From contig NZ_SCKT01000003.1 in assembly GCF_014155765.1 (NCBI RefSeq), forward strand, positions 503,304-567,303: a stretch of DNA of 64,000 nucleotides, in the 5' to 3' direction. Made by a program: the position numbers and the translations under genes. This stretch comes from Pantoea dispersa. GTDB taxonomy: Bacteria > Pseudomonadota > Gammaproteobacteria > Enterobacterales > Enterobacteriaceae. Below are positions 1 through 9,597 of the stretch, piece after piece (the first letter of the stretch is position 1; each line of letters begins with the position of its first letter). The notes under the pieces were generated by a model. It was not told where the DNA came from, made no database searches, and worked only from the letters and a program-made list of their open reading frames with translations.

Positions 1-292
1 AGAACGTGGGCCAGCGGCCGGAAATCAGCCACATCATCACCGGCCACAGCGTCGCTGACATCGCGCTATGACCGCTGAACCCGGTAAAGTTGTAGCGCGC
101 GCTGCCAATGCCGAAGCCGAGAAACATAATCTTCGAGATGCTGACCAGCAGGCCCGCCAGGCCAAACGCCAGCAGCCAGTACCAGACGGTGCGACGGTTG
201 TCGCTTTTCCACGGCAGCACCAGTGCGATGATCACCGCAGTGGGGATCAGCAACATACTGTCGCCGAAATAAGTCAGGGTTCTCCAGCTCAT
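1..292 (-). CDS. PAP2-family membrane phosphatase, N-terminal part (cut by window edge)
   Basis: The reverse strand reads from an ATG at 292 without a stop to the window edge, giving at least 97 codons. The start has an AAGGAAA Shine-Dalgarno about 3 bases upstream. The peptide begins MSWRTLTYFGDSMLLIPTA, has hydrophobic segments at about residues 13-26 and 39-58, and then GFSGHSAMSATLWPVMMW. The SGHS core is the motif of PAP2/acid phosphatases, which remove phosphate from lipid carriers or phosphatidic acid at the membrane. The C-terminal histidine motif lies outside the window, so activity and substrate cannot be judged. It is divergent from udk. Confidence 0.75.
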   Translation of the reverse strand, partial: MSWRTLTYFGDSMLLIPTAVIIALVLPWKSDNRRTVWYWLLAFGLAGLLVSISKIMFLGFGIGSARYNFTGFSGHSAMSATLWPVMMWLISGRWPTF

Positions 293-414
293 ACTTTTCC
301 TTGCAACGACTATCGGGCTCCCGCCAGTCACACGGCGGGCAGAGAAACAGTGTATCGATTAAGCCGCTGGCTGCAAAACGGGATAGTCTGAAAAGGCGGC
401 GCGCCGGTTTTCAC

Positions 415-443
415 TGGCATCAACCCGGTGAAATCCCTATAAT
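415..443 (+). promoter_or_regulatory. candidate sigma-70 promoter for udk
   Basis: A perfect TATAAT hexamer at 438-443 lies 17 bases downstream of TGGCAT at 415-420. It sits 78 bases before the udk ATG in the divergent PAP2-udk interval. The -35 is a poor match, so the call rests mainly on the -10 and position. Confidence 0.4.
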
Positions 444-521
444 TGCCGCCAACTAACCCTCTCAATCGGCCTGTTTTTGTGCAGACAGAAACCGGCTCCA
501 GTTATCAGGTCTTAAAAAAGT

Positions 522-1160
522 ATGACTGACAAGTCTCATCAGTGCGTGATCGTTGGCATTGCAGGTGCATCCGCATCCGGAAAAAGTCTTATTGCCAGCA
601 CGCTCTATCGTGAAATCCGTGACCAGGTCGGTGACGAGCATATCGGTGTGATCCCCGAAGATGCCTACTATAAAGATCAAAGCCACCTCACCATGGAAGA
701 GAGGGTGAAAACCAACTACGACCATCCGAGCGCGATGGACCACGATTTGCTGCTGCAGCATCTGCGCGCGCTGAAGGCCGGCGAAGATATCGACCTGCCG
801 GTTTACAGCTACGTTGAGCACACCCGCACCGACGAGTGTATTCACCTGAAGCCGAAGAAAGTGATTATTCTGGAAGGGATTCTGCTGCTGACCGATGCAC
901 GGCTGCGCCAGGAGCTTAACTTCTCGATCTTCGTTGATACCCCGCTGGATATCTGCCTGATGCGCCGTATGAAGCGCGACGTCAACGAGCGCGGGCGCTC
1001 GATGGACTCGGTGATGAGCCAGTACCAAAAGACCGTACGCCCGATGTTCCTGCAGTTTATTGAGCCTTCCAAGCAGTATGCCGACATCATTGTGCCGCGC
1101 GGTGGCAAAAACCGCATCGCCATTGATATCCTCAAGGCCAAAATTAACCAGTATCTTTGA
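522..1160 (+). CDS. udk: uridine kinase
   Basis: Uridine/cytidine kinase of the pyrimidine salvage pathway; it phosphorylates uridine and cytidine to UMP and CMP in the cytosol. The 212-residue product matches the usual length (213 in E. coli). It shows the P-loop GASASGKS at residues 15-22 and the PEDAYYKD and EGILLL segments typical of the uridine kinase/phosphoribulokinase fold. The ATG at 522 gives the expected N-terminus MTDKSHQC. It is followed by dcd, the same neighbour order as in E. coli. No anomaly seen. Confidence 0.97.
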   Translation: MTDKSHQCVIVGIAGASASGKSLIASTLYREIRDQVGDEHIGVIPEDAYYKDQSHLTMEERVKTNYDHPSAMDHDLLLQHLRALKAGEDIDLPVYSYVEHTRTDECIHLKPKKVIILEGILLLTDARLRQELNFSIFVDTPLDICLMRRMKRDVNERGRSMDSVMSQYQKTVRPMFLQFIEPSKQYADIIVPRGGKNRIAIDILKAKINQYL

Positions 1161-1279
1161 CGACGCCCGTCCGGTTCAGCGGGACCGGAACGGGACACCG
1201 TGCGTCCGGATGGACGTGACGCGAGCGGTTTGTCACAACCTGACCACCTTTCGCTACACTTAATCATGGAGTTGCTGCG

Positions 1280-1861
1280 ATGAGATTATGCGATCGCGAT
1301 ATTGAAAGCTGGCTGGACAGCGGCAAGCTGGCCATCGATCCCCGTCCGCCGGTTGAGCGCATCAACGGTGCCACCGTGGATGTGCGCCTCGGTAACCAGT
1401 TCCGTACTTTTAGCGGCCACACCGCACCGTTTATAGATTTGAGTGGTCCAAAGCATGAAGTGAGCGCGGCGCTGGATCGCGTGATGAGCGATGAGATTGT
1501 GCTGCCGGAAGGCGAAGCGTTCTTTCTGCATCCGGGTGAACTGGCGCTGGCGGTGACGCTGGAATCCGTCACTATCCCCGACGATCTGGTGGGCTGGCTG
1601 GATGGCCGTTCGTCACTGGCGCGCCTCGGGCTGATGGTGCACGTTACCGCGCACCGCATCGATCCGGGCTGGCAGGGCCGCATCGTGCTGGAGTTTTACA
1701 ACTCCGGTAAGCTGCCGCTGGCGCTGCGTCCCGGCATGCTGATTGGCGCACTGAGCTTTGAACCGCTGTCCGGGCCGGCGGCGCGTCCTTACAATCGCCG
1801 CGAAGACGCCAAATATCGCGGGCAGCAGGGCGCTGACGCCAGCCGTATTGATAAAGACTAA
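1280..1861 (+). CDS. dcd: dCTP deaminase
   Basis: Deaminates dCTP to dUTP, feeding thymidylate synthesis. It has 193 residues, the E. coli length, and acts as a trimer with a dUTPase-like fold. The segment [20 protein letters not shown] followed by [12 protein letters not shown] holds the conserved serine, arginine and catalytic glutamate of the family. The ATG at 1280 has GGAG upstream (1268-1271). A TTGTCA/TACACT pair at 1230-1260 could be a promoter, but its 19-base spacer is long. asmA starts 59 bases downstream. Confidence 0.97.
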   Translation: MRLCDRDIESWLDSGKLAIDPRPPVERINGATVDVRLGNQFRTFSGHTAPFIDLSGPKHEVSAALDRVMSDEIVLPEGEAFFLHPGELALAVTLESVTIPDDLVGWLDGRSSLARLGLMVHVTAHRIDPGWQGRIVLEFYNSGKLPLALRPGMLIGALSFEPLSGPAARPYNRREDAKYRGQQGADASRIDKD

Positions 1862-1920
1862 CGTTTCTCCTGGAGTGATTTCGCGCCAGCGGCCCGGAAT
1901 CTGACGGTGATGAGGATGCA

Positions 1921-3720
1921 ATGAGAAGACTGATAACCACGCTGGCCATCCTGTTAGTGGTGGTCGTAGCGGGCATGACGGCACTGGTGTTGCTGGTCAA
2001 TCCCAACGACTTTCGTACCTATATGGTACAGCAGGTAAAACAGCGCAGTGGTTATCAGCTTGAGGTGAGCGGCGACCTGCGCTGGCACGTCTGGCCGCAG
2101 CTCAGCATTCTGGCGGGCCGCATGAGCCTGACCGCGCCCGGCGCCAGCCAGCCGATGGTGACCGCTGACAATATGCGCCTGGACGTCAATCTGTGGCCGC
2201 TGCTGTCGCATCAGTTGAGCGTCAGCCAGGTGATGCTGAAAAACGCGATTATTCGCGCTACGCCGGACAGCGCGGTGCAGAAACCGCAGGGCGCGCCGAT
2301 TGAGCCGGGCGACAGTGAACCGGCCATCGCCGCCAGCAACGGCTGGACCTTTAACATCAGTAAACTGCGCATCGCCGATAGCCTGCTCATCTGGCAGCAG
2401 CCGGGCGGTGACGAGTACAACTTCCGCGATCTCAACCTCAATCTGAATCAGGACGATAACCGGCAGGCCAGCGTTGAGCTGGCGACACGCGTGTCGCGCA
2501 ATCAGCGTAATCTCAGCCTGAACCTGAAAGGGCAGATGGACGTGGCGCACTATCCGCACCGTATCAGCGGCCAGCTGGATGAACTGGAGTACACGCTGGA
2601 CGGCGCGAACCTGCCGACGCAGGGCATTAAAGGGACGCTGAGCGGGCAGGCGCAGTGGGATGGCGACCAGCAGCAGTTTGCGCTGAACAAGCTGCAGTTA
2701 ACCGCGAACGACAGCGCCCTCGACGGCAGCGCTGAGGGCCGGCTGGCCCTGCCGCAGCAGCTCAATCTCGCGCTGCACGCGACCTCGCTCAATCTGGATA
2801 ACCTGATGGCCAGCGCGCCCGCCAGCGTTAACAGCACCACGCAGCAGGCTAACGTGATGCGCACGCCGGTGATCGCTGAGCCGCGCGCGCACAATAATAC
2901 CGACTCGCCGCTCAACAGCATGGATTTACAGCTGACGCTCGACGCTGACAGCAGCGTGTGGCGCGGTCTGACGCTCAGCAATCTGCAAATTGACGCCCGC
3001 AATCAGCGCGGGCTGCTGACGCTCAACAAGCTGCAGGGCAAATTTGGTGACGGCCACTTTTCCATTCCCGGCTCGGTGGATATCCGTCAGCCGGTCACGC
3101 AGGTGGCGTTTCAGCCGGAGCTGAGCAGCATTGCCATCGCGCCACTGCTTAAAGCGCTGGAACTGCCGGCTTCGCTGCAGGGCACGGTCTCGCTCAAGGG
3201 CGACATCAGCGGTGCCGGGCTGAGCGTGGCGGAGGCGAAACAGAACTGGCAGGGCAATGCAGAACTGGAAGCCACTAATCTGCAGCTGGCGCAGCTGAAT
3301 CTGCAGCAGATGGTGCGCCGCGCCGTGGCGCGCGTCAGCAATCGCGTCAGTAACGATCAGCCGGATGATCAGGGAATTGAACAGTTAAGCGGTCGTATCA
3401 GCCTGAAACAGGGCAACGTCACGCTGCCGGATCTGCAGGGCGGCAGCAGCCGGCTGGCGCTGCAAACCCACGGCAACGTGGATGTGGTGAAGCAGCAGCT
3501 GGATGTCACCATTAATATGATTCTGCGCGGCTGGCAGGGCGACGACCGGCTGGCGAAAGTACTCAACGGCCAGCCGATTCCGCTGCGCATGTACGGCAGC
3601 TGGGGCAATCTGCAGTATTCGCTGCCGGTGGACGACGTGGTGCGCCAGCAGTTGCAGGGCGAAGCCAAAACGCGCCTCAATCAGTGGCTGGATAGCCAGA
3701 AGTCTGCACCGCGGCAATAA
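1921..3720 (+). CDS. asmA: AsmA family outer-membrane assembly protein
   Basis: Large bacterial member of the AsmA/VPS13-like family, anchored in the inner membrane with a periplasmic body and linked to outer-membrane lipid and protein homeostasis. It has 599 residues (about 617 in E. coli). One N-terminal membrane anchor lies at about residues 5-27, followed by NPNDFRTYMVQQVKQRSGY, a typical AsmA opening. The C-terminal half holds the AsmA_2-type repeat with INMILRGWQGD near residues 530-540. GAGGA just before the ATG supports the start. The genes dcd, asmA and yegH keep the E. coli order. Confidence 0.95.
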   Translation: MRRLITTLAILLVVVVAGMTALVLLVNPNDFRTYMVQQVKQRSGYQLEVSGDLRWHVWPQLSILAGRMSLTAPGASQPMVTADNMRLDVNLWPLLSHQLSVSQVMLKNAIIRATPDSAVQKPQGAPIEPGDSEPAIAASNGWTFNISKLRIADSLLIWQQPGGDEYNFRDLNLNLNQDDNRQASVELATRVSRNQRNLSLNLKGQMDVAHYPHRISGQLDELEYTLDGANLPTQGIKGTLSGQAQWDGDQQQFALNKLQLTANDSALDGSAEGRLALPQQLNLALHATSLNLDNLMASAPASVNSTTQQANVMRTPVIAEPRAHNNTDSPLNSMDLQLTLDADSSVWRGLTLSNLQIDARNQRGLLTLNKLQGKFGDGHFSIPGSVDIRQPVTQVAFQPELSSIAIAPLLKALELPASLQGTVSLKGDISGAGLSVAEAKQNWQGNAELEATNLQLAQLNLQQMVRRAVARVSNRVSNDQPDDQGIEQLSGRISLKQGNVTLPDLQGGSSRLALQTHGNVDVVKQQLDVTINMILRGWQGDDRLAKVLNGQPIPLRMYGSWGNLQYSLPVDDVVRQQLQGEAKTRLNQWLDSQKSAPRQ

Positions 3721-3793
3721 AAGGACCAGTGCGACGTTATTAAGTTATTCATCTTGCGATGATTCGCGCCGCGACCCCGCGTTGCACTGACGG

Positions 3794-3865
3794 GTAGCGG
3801 CGCAATTTATTGCGCAATGTAAAACGGTGCGGATGTCAGACATGCGCGATAAATCGCGCCGCTAC
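3794..3865. repeat. palindromic intergenic repeat, GTAGCGGCGC family (copy 1)
   Basis: A forward arm at 3794-3816 starts GTAGCGGCGC and continues AATTTATTGCGCA. An inverted arm at 3843-3865 ends GCGCCGCTAC. The 26-base loop contains GTGCGG. The pair can form a long hairpin between the convergent asmA and yegH genes. Related copies occur at 11878-11917, 17452-17541, 21594-21633 and 63536-63607. Confidence 0.85.
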
Positions 3866-3919
3866 AAATCGCAACACAGGTGGCCGGACACGCATAATAA
3901 ATCACCCCCCGGCACCGGG

Positions 3920-5488
3920 TTAAATAAACGGTGCGGGCGCGACCGGCACAATCTCGACTTTTTGCACCCGATGGTTCTCCACCTGCAGGGTGCGCAGCAG
4001 ATAATCCCCGACGCGCAACTCCTCACCTTCGGCCGGCACGTGCTGCAGGCTATCCATCAGCAATCCCGCCAGCGTATGGTAATTGCGCCTCTCGTCGAGC
4101 GGCAGCGCCACATACAGCGCTAAATCTTCCAGCGGCATATGGCCGTTGGCGATCCAGCCGCCATGCTCTGCGGGCTGAATATCGTAACGGGCATCAATCT
4201 CTTCCCCTTCATTGGGCAGATTGCCGGCGATAGTCTCCATCACGTCGCTCAGCGTCACCACGCCTTCTACCGAACCAAACTCATCCACCACAAAGGCAAA
4301 ATGGGTGCGCGCATGGCGAAACTGCTCCAGCGCCTGCAGCAGGGTGACGCGCTCGGGAAACACCAGCGGCTGGCGGATCAGGGCACGCAAATCCAGCGAT
4401 TTACTGTGCAGCGACTGATGCAGCAGATCGATCACATGCACCACGCCCAGCGGCTCGCGTCCCTGTTCGGTGATCAGCAGGCGCGTATGCTGGTTGCGGT
4501 CGAGTTTATCCATGATCGACTGCGGGTCTTCGCTCAGATCGATGTGCTCGACGTCATGGCGTGACGTCATGATGCTGTTGATCTGGCGCTGACCCAGACC
4601 CAGCACGCGCATGATCATGCGCCGCTCCTGACGGTTAAACAGCGCTGCGCCCTGGTTATCACTCAGCAGCGATGCCGTGTCGGCATCCAGATCGGCGCGC
4701 TGCGCTTCACCGCGCAGAATGCGCAGCACGGCTTCGGCAGTGCGCTGGCGCAGCGGCCGTCCGGCGGTAAGAAAACGGCGGCGATTAAACAGCGCCAGCT
4801 GATTAAAAATCTCAATCACAATCGAGAAGCCAATGGCCGCGTACAGATAGCCTTTCGGGATGACGAAGCCGAAACCCTCTGCCACCAGACTAAAGCCGAT
4901 CATCAGCAGAAAGCTCAGGCAGAGAATCACAATGGTAGGATGGCCGTTAACGAAGCGCGTCAGCGGCTTGCTGGCCAGCAGCATTAACAGGATGGCGATG
5001 GTCACGGCGATCATCATCACCGGCAGGTCGTTGACCATACCGACGGCGGTAATGACGGCATCAAGTGAAAAGATGGCGTCCAGCACCACGATTTGCGCCA
5101 CCACCGGCCAGAATTTAGCACCGCTGTTATTTTGACCCGATTCCTCGTCGTTGCCCTCCAGTCGGGCGTTTAGTTCAGTGGTGGCTTTAAACAACAGGAA
5201 GATACCGCCGCCCAGCAGCAGCAGGTCGCGTGCGCTGAAGCTGTGCTGGAAGAGGGTGAACAGCGGTTGGGTCAGCGTAACCAGCCACGACAGCGACGCC
5301 AGCAGCACCAGCCGTGATATCAGCGCCAGCAGCAGGCCGAACACCCGCGCGCGGTCGCGCAGCGTTGGCGGCAGCTTCTCCACCAGGATGGCAATGAAAA
5401 CCAGGTTATCAATACCCAGCACCAGCTCCAGAACGATTAGCGTGACTAATCCTGCCCAGAGCGACGGATCGATGATCCACTCCCACAT
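3920..5488 (-). CDS. yegH: TerC-type membrane protein with CBS and CorC_HlyC domains (YegH-like)
   Basis: Integral inner-membrane protein of 522 residues, close to E. coli YegH (527). Residues 1 to about 230 form a multi-pass TerC-like domain opening with [20 protein letters not shown], including the acidic LGIDNL motif thought to bind metal. A CBS pair follows at about 305-425 and a CorC/HlyC-type C-terminal domain at about 435-515, with [17 protein letters not shown] between them. Metal-ion export or repair of metallated exoproteins is inferred for TerC proteins; the exact role of YegH is not established. It is convergent with asmA and divergent from the EPS operon. Confidence 0.93.
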   Translation of the reverse strand: MWEWIIDPSLWAGLVTLIVLELVLGIDNLVFIAILVEKLPPTLRDRARVFGLLLALISRLVLLASLSWLVTLTQPLFTLFQHSFSARDLLLLGGGIFLLFKATTELNARLEGNDEESGQNNSGAKFWPVVAQIVVLDAIFSLDAVITAVGMVNDLPVMMIAVTIAILLMLLASKPLTRFVNGHPTIVILCLSFLLMIGFSLVAEGFGFVIPKGYLYAAIGFSIVIEIFNQLALFNRRRFLTAGRPLRQRTAEAVLRILRGEAQRADLDADTASLLSDNQGAALFNRQERRMIMRVLGLGQRQINSIMTSRHDVEHIDLSEDPQSIMDKLDRNQHTRLLITEQGREPLGVVHVIDLLHQSLHSKSLDLRALIRQPLVFPERVTLLQALEQFRHARTHFAFVVDEFGSVEGVVTLSDVMETIAGNLPNEGEEIDARYDIQPAEHGGWIANGHMPLEDLALYVALPLDERRNYHTLAGLLMDSLQHVPAEGEELRVGDYLLRTLQVENHRVQKVEIVPVAPAPFI

Positions 5489-5597
5489 ACTTTCATCACC
5501 ATAATGTCTAAAAATGAGCTTAGTCTGATGATAGTTAATCGTCAGACAGGGTACAAATACGCCCCGGCCGCGCGGATGTCGCGGGCTGGCGGCTTAT

Positions 5598-5611
5598 TAG
5601 GATTAATCTTA
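5598..5611 (+). promoter_or_regulatory. candidate RcsAB box
   Basis: TAGGATTAATCTTA matches 10 of 14 positions of the RcsAB consensus TAAGAATATTCCTA and keeps its imperfect dyad. It lies about 670 bases upstream of the first EPS gene. RcsA/RcsB activation is established for ams, cps and colanic acid operons. Direct binding here is inferred. Confidence 0.55.
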
Positions 5612-6020
5612 CCTTGTTCAGCCGGGCGATAAGTGAAAAGTATGGATAAACATCCTGTGTGGATGAAGACCACTATTTATTCTTATCGAGCGGCAAAAGC
5701 GTACATTTTTAATGCGACTAATCTGAAGACGGGTATCGAATTATTCTGAAATTTGGCGTGAAATTGCCTGGCGGGGCTGGCATCAATACTTATGGCTGGT
5801 AGTCTTTTTCCTAAAATAGTGCAGGGAAGACGGGGCCTACTTGTAAACAAGCCAGTAATAACTAGTATAGCAACGTGTTAGTAAATGTCTGCGCCAATGT
5901 TGTTAATAGCGCGCTGTTTAGCTTCTTAATGTTGTGAATTGTGATCGTGCACGGGTTAAGGCGGGTATTTCCCGGCGTGGCGACAAAGCGCGGACAAAAA
6001 ATAGGGTGTTGTAAGCGGTA

Positions 6021-6050
6021 TTGGCAGCGACAGCCAAGGGCGGTAGCGTG
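6021..6050 (+). promoter_or_regulatory. JUMPstart element with ops site (RfaH recruitment)
   Basis: TTGGCAGCGACAGCCAAGGG runs into GGCGGTAGCGTG at 6039-6050. The latter is the ops octamer GGCGGTAG with its usual GCGTG tail. JUMPstart/ops in the untranslated leader pauses RNA polymerase and recruits the RfaH antiterminator, which helps transcription through long polysaccharide operons. Terminators found inside this operon make such a function sensible. Confidence 0.85.
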
Positions 6051-6277
6051 CCTGACGTGGTTTTCACAGGTTAAGAATTGTCTGGCCTTGCGGCAAAAGG
6101 AAGTCAGACTAATCTGTTGGTATTTATCACAATTTTCTTGCTTAACTGGAAAGAGAATTGGCCTAAATGCCGGGGAGTTCGCCGCAGTTTGTCTCGCTGG
6201 TTTAGTTAGTGCATCGCTCATTAATTACTCAGGCTTAGGCGTTAGGGATTAAGGGAAATAAAATAAAAGAGTCAAAT

Positions 6278-7711
6278 ATGCGCGATAATGAATTTACATA
6301 TAAAAGTCTTCTGACAAAAATTTTACTGGCGTGCTCGGATTTAATTTGTTTCAACGCGGCATTGTTTATTGCACTCGCGCTGATTAATTCGTTCGCCGAT
6401 TCTCCACTGGCAGATATTTCTGAAAAAGACCTCAATTTAAAAATCGCCACCCATGTCTGTCTGTCCTTAATTTGTACAGGCTGGTTCTGGGTTCGCCTGC
6501 GTCATTATACCTATCGCAAACCCTTCTGGTTTGAGCTGAAAGAGATCTTTCGTACCATTCTCATTTTCTCTGTCATCGATTTGTCAATTTCAGCATTATC
6601 ACAATGGCAGATGTCCCGTTTTGTCTGGGTATTAACGTGGATTTTAGCGCTGGTGTTGATTCCGCTGGCGCGTGCTATTTCCAAACGCGTGCTGAATCAT
6701 TTCGGTATGTGGAAAAAGCAAACCATTATTATTGGCAGCAACCGTAACGCGCAGGAAGCCTGGCAGGCGCTGCAGAGCGAAGAGGTGATGGGCTTTGATG
6801 TGATCGCCTTCTTCGACGTCGATGGCAGCTGCCCGCAGGCCAGCATCTCCGGTGTACCGGTGCTGCATAACGAGCAGGAGCTGTGGCAGCTGACCAACAG
6901 CGAAACCCAGTTTATCGTCGCGGTTGAGTTTGAGCAGAGTCAGCACCGCGACCGCTGGCTGAAAATGCTGGCGATGCATAACTGTCGCTCGGTCTCGGTT
7001 ATCCCGACGTTGCGCGGCGTACCGCTGTACGGCACCGATATGGCTTACATCTTCAGCCATGAAGTGATGATTCTGCGTGTGAATAACAACCTGGCGAAAC
7101 GCACCTCGCGTGTCCTCAAGCGGGCATTCGATATCGTCGGCGCGCTCAGCATCATCATCGCGCTGTCGCCTGCGCTGCTGGTACTCGGCTTCATGGTTGG
7201 CCGTGATGGCGGACCACCGATTTACGGTCACGAACGTGTGGGTCTCAATGGCCGCAAGTTCAAGTGCCTGAAGTTCCGCTCGATGGTAATTAACTCGAAA
7301 GAGGTGCTGGAAGAGGTGCTGCGCACCGACCCGGTAGCCCGCGCCGAGTGGGACAAAGATTTCAAACTGAAAAACGATCCACGTATTACCAAAGTCGGTC
7401 ATTTCATCCGTAAAACCAGCCTGGATGAGCTGCCGCAGCTGTGGAACGTCGTGCGCGGTGACATGAGCCTTGTTGGCCCGCGCCCGGTGATTGAAGATGA
7501 ACTCTGCCGTTATGCCGGTGATGTTGATTATTACCTGATGGCAAAGCCAGGCATGACGGGATTGTGGCAGGTCAGCGGTCGTAACGACGTTGACTATGAG
7601 ACGCGCGTCTATTTCGATTCGTGGTATGTCAAAAACTGGTCGCTGTGGAATGACATCGCGATTCTGTTTAAGACGGTCGGCGTGGTACTCAAACGCGACG
7701 GCGCTTATTGA
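6278..7711 (+). CDS. wceG1: undecaprenyl-phosphate galactose phosphotransferase (AmsG/WceG1/CpsA-like)
   Basis: Priming enzyme of the EPS repeat unit; it moves a sugar-1-phosphate (galactose-1-phosphate in AmsG/WceG1) onto undecaprenyl phosphate at the inner membrane. The 477-residue length equals AmsG. Several N-terminal membrane helices are followed by a nucleotide-binding-like middle part. The bacterial sugar-transferase domain starts at about residue 280 with [20 protein letters not shown], then [29 protein letters not shown] and [11 protein letters not shown]. It is first in the operon, behind the JUMPstart leader. Galactose specificity is inferred from synteny. Confidence 0.92.
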   Translation: MRDNEFTYKSLLTKILLACSDLICFNAALFIALALINSFADSPLADISEKDLNLKIATHVCLSLICTGWFWVRLRHYTYRKPFWFELKEIFRTILIFSVIDLSISALSQWQMSRFVWVLTWILALVLIPLARAISKRVLNHFGMWKKQTIIIGSNRNAQEAWQALQSEEVMGFDVIAFFDVDGSCPQASISGVPVLHNEQELWQLTNSETQFIVAVEFEQSQHRDRWLKMLAMHNCRSVSVIPTLRGVPLYGTDMAYIFSHEVMILRVNNNLAKRTSRVLKRAFDIVGALSIIIALSPALLVLGFMVGRDGGPPIYGHERVGLNGRKFKCLKFRSMVINSKEVLEEVLRTDPVARAEWDKDFKLKNDPRITKVGHFIRKTSLDELPQLWNVVRGDMSLVGPRPVIEDELCRYAGDVDYYLMAKPGMTGLWQVSGRNDVDYETRVYFDSWYVKNWSLWNDIAILFKTVGVVLKRDGAY

Positions 7712-7813
7712 TAGACAGCAAGGGCAGGGGACGAAATAACGTTCCCGCCTGATAACTGCCGGTGCTGGGAGTGTCTGTAACTGATAACTGCCATTATCGA
7801 GCCCGAACAGAGC

Positions 7814-7841
7814 GGGTTATTAAGCCGCTTAACGATAACCC
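7814..7841 (+). other. strong RNA hairpin in the wceG1-wza interval
   Basis: GGGTTAT (7814-7820) pairs with ATAACCC (7835-7841), and an inner TTAAG/CTTAA pair extends the dyad. No U-tract follows, so it does not look like a terminator. It could be an mRNA processing or stability element in the 293-base gap before wza. The rest of that gap holds no convincing gene. Confidence 0.4.
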
Positions 7842-8004
7842 ACTTTAATTGAAGTCGTCTGCAACCAGGATGACAACATAAACCAGGGAGCTAATGATAA
7901 TGAACCTCAGTTTCAGTGTTTAATTCCTTGCCTTTATTTTTGTTAGACGCTTACACAGCGGCGTTTTCGCCTCTATCAATCATTAACTGATAGCGAAGAA
8001 CCAG

Positions 8005-9141
8005 ATGATAATGAAAACTAAATTGATACCGTTACTGGTATCCGCGACTTTCCTCTCCGGGTGCACCATCGAACCAGGTTCGCACCTTTCCACTAGCGGA
8101 AAAGATGTCATTGAGCAACAGGATAGCAATTTTGACATCGACAAATACGTTAACGTCTTCCCTCTGACGCCGCGTCTGGTTGAACAGATGCGTCCGAAGC
8201 CGCTGGTTGCTCAGGCTAACCCGCTGCTGCAGAACGAGATTCAGAGCTATCAATACCGCGTTGGCATCGGCGACGTACTGAACGTCACCGTATGGGATCA
8301 TCCTGAGCTGACCACGCCGGCCGGTCAGTACCGTAGCGCCAGCGACACCGGTAACTGGGTGCAGGCAGACGGTACCATCTTCTATCCGTACATCGGTAAA
8401 GTGCGCGTTGCAGGCCGCACCGTGACGGAAATCCGCAGTGAAATCGCGCGTCGTCTGGCGCAGTTCATTGAAAGTCCGCAGGTGGATGTCAACGTGGCCG
8501 CGTTCCGTTCGCAGAAAGCCTACGTGACCGGTTCGGTCACCACCTCCGGCCAGCAGCCGATCACCAACGTGCCGCTGACCGTGCTGGATGCGGTGAACGC
8601 CGCGGGTGGTCTTGCTGCCGACGCCGACTGGCGCAACGTGGTGCTGACGCACAACGGCCGCGAGCAGCGCATTTCGCTGCAGGCGCTGATGCAAAACGGC
8701 GACCTGAGCCAGAACCATCTGCTCTATCCGGGCGATATCCTTTACGTACCGCGTAACGACGATTTGAAGATCTTCGTAATGGGCGAAGTGAAACAGCAGA
8801 CCACGCTGAAGATGGACCGCAGCGGCATGACGCTGGCTGAAGCGCTGGGTAACGCACAGGGCATGGATCAAACCACCTCTGACGCCACCGGCGTATTCGT
8901 CATTCGTCCGATTCGCGGTGCTAACCGCACCAAGATCGCCAACATCTATCAGCTGAACACCAAAGATGCGGCGTCGATGGTGATGGGCACCGAATTCCAA
9001 CTGGAGCCGTACGACATTGTCTACGTCACCGCAACACCAATCACCCGCTGGAACCGCGTGATTTCCGGACTGCTGCCGACCATCGTGGGTATCGACGATG
9101 CAAGCTCCGCAGCGCTGCGTTTCCGCAACTGGTCGGACTAA
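8005..9141 (+). CDS. wza: polysaccharide export outer-membrane lipoprotein Wza
   Basis: Octameric outer-membrane translocon for group 1-type capsule/EPS (378 residues; E. coli Wza 379). A lipoprotein signal peptide ends in the lipobox LSGC, with the cysteine at residue 20. The polysaccharide-export domain follows with [24 protein letters not shown]-type repeats come after about residue 170, and the C-terminal segment [13 protein letters not shown] corresponds to the amphipathic helix that forms the outer-membrane barrel. ATG codons lie at 8005 and 8011 (ATGATAATG); the second would put the cysteine at 18. It stands before wzb and wzc as in all such operons. Confidence 0.96.
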   Translation: MIMKTKLIPLLVSATFLSGCTIEPGSHLSTSGKDVIEQQDSNFDIDKYVNVFPLTPRLVEQMRPKPLVAQANPLLQNEIQSYQYRVGIGDVLNVTVWDHPELTTPAGQYRSASDTGNWVQADGTIFYPYIGKVRVAGRTVTEIRSEIARRLAQFIESPQVDVNVAAFRSQKAYVTGSVTTSGQQPITNVPLTVLDAVNAAGGLAADADWRNVVLTHNGREQRISLQALMQNGDLSQNHLLYPGDILYVPRNDDLKIFVMGEVKQQTTLKMDRSGMTLAEALGNAQGMDQTTSDATGVFVIRPIRGANRTKIANIYQLNTKDAASMVMGTEFQLEPYDIVYVTATPITRWNRVISGLLPTIVGIDDASSAALRFRNWSD

Positions 9142-9150
9142 GGTTTTACC

Positions 9151-9585
9151 ATGATTAAGTCAGTGTTAGTCGTCTGCGTCGGCAACATTTGCCGCTCCCC
9201 CACCGGGGAGCGTCTGTTTAAACGCGCACTTCCGCATACCCGTATCGCCTCTGCCGGTCTTGGCGCCCTGAAGGGCCATCCGGCGGATAAGACGGCCAGC
9301 GCCGTCGCCGCTGAACATGGCGTCTCGCTGGACGGTCATGAGGCTCAGCAGTTAACGGCCAGCATGTGCCGTGACTTTGACCTGATTCTGGTAATGGAGA
9401 AGCGCCACGTTGAGCAGGTGAATCGCATCGATCCGGCCGCGCGGGGGAAGACCATGCTGCTGGGGCACTGGCTTAACCAACAGGAAATTGCGGATCCGTA
9501 CAAAAAAAGCCGTGAGGCCTTTGAAGAGGTTTACGGGTTACTGGAAAACGCTACCCAGAAATGGGTTAACGTACTAAGCCGATAG
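9151..9585 (+). CDS. wzb: low-molecular-weight protein-tyrosine phosphatase Wzb
   Basis: Cytoplasmic phosphatase that dephosphorylates the tyrosine-rich tail of Wzc, cycling the kinase needed for polymer length and export. It has 144 residues, within family range. The active-site P-loop CVGNICRS starts at Cys9 with Arg15, and the general-acid DPYKKS lies near residue 115. It starts 9 bases after the wza stop and is followed within 12 bases by wzc. Confidence 0.96.
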   Translation: MIKSVLVVCVGNICRSPTGERLFKRALPHTRIASAGLGALKGHPADKTASAVAAEHGVSLDGHEAQQLTASMCRDFDLILVMEKRHVEQVNRIDPAARGKTMLLGHWLNQQEIADPYKKSREAFEEVYGLLENATQKWVNVLSR

Positions 9586-9597
9586 TTGGGAATATCC

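Larger units (their letters stand above)
5489..6277 (+). promoter_or_regulatory. 789-base regulatory leader of the EPS operon
   Basis: There is no convincing gene between the divergent yegH and the first EPS gene; the reading frames here lack ribosome sites and family features. The interval holds an RcsAB-like box (5598-5611) and a JUMPstart/ops element (6021-6050). The long untranslated stretch fits ams/cps operons, whose Rcs-controlled promoter lies several hundred bases upstream of the first gene. I could not place the -10/-35 with confidence. Confidence 0.7.

Noticed and set aside
68-391. Plus-strand frame of 107 codons at the left edge
   Set aside because: It runs opposite the PAP2 phosphatase gene, which has the SGHS motif and a ribosome site.
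462-1028. Long minus-strand frame opposite udk
   Set aside because: It is a shadow of the G/C-rich udk gene, with no ribosome site or family features; the same applies to the many long antisense frames over wzc, hisB, galE and sbcB.
3794-3865. Repeats considered as a CRISPR array
   Set aside because: The copies are scattered, palindromic pairs without regular spacers or cas genes.
7900-7923. Seven-codon leader peptide (MNLSFSV) before wza
   Set aside because: An AGGGAG lies upstream, but the peptide is very short, with no attenuator or repeated codon; chance is likely.
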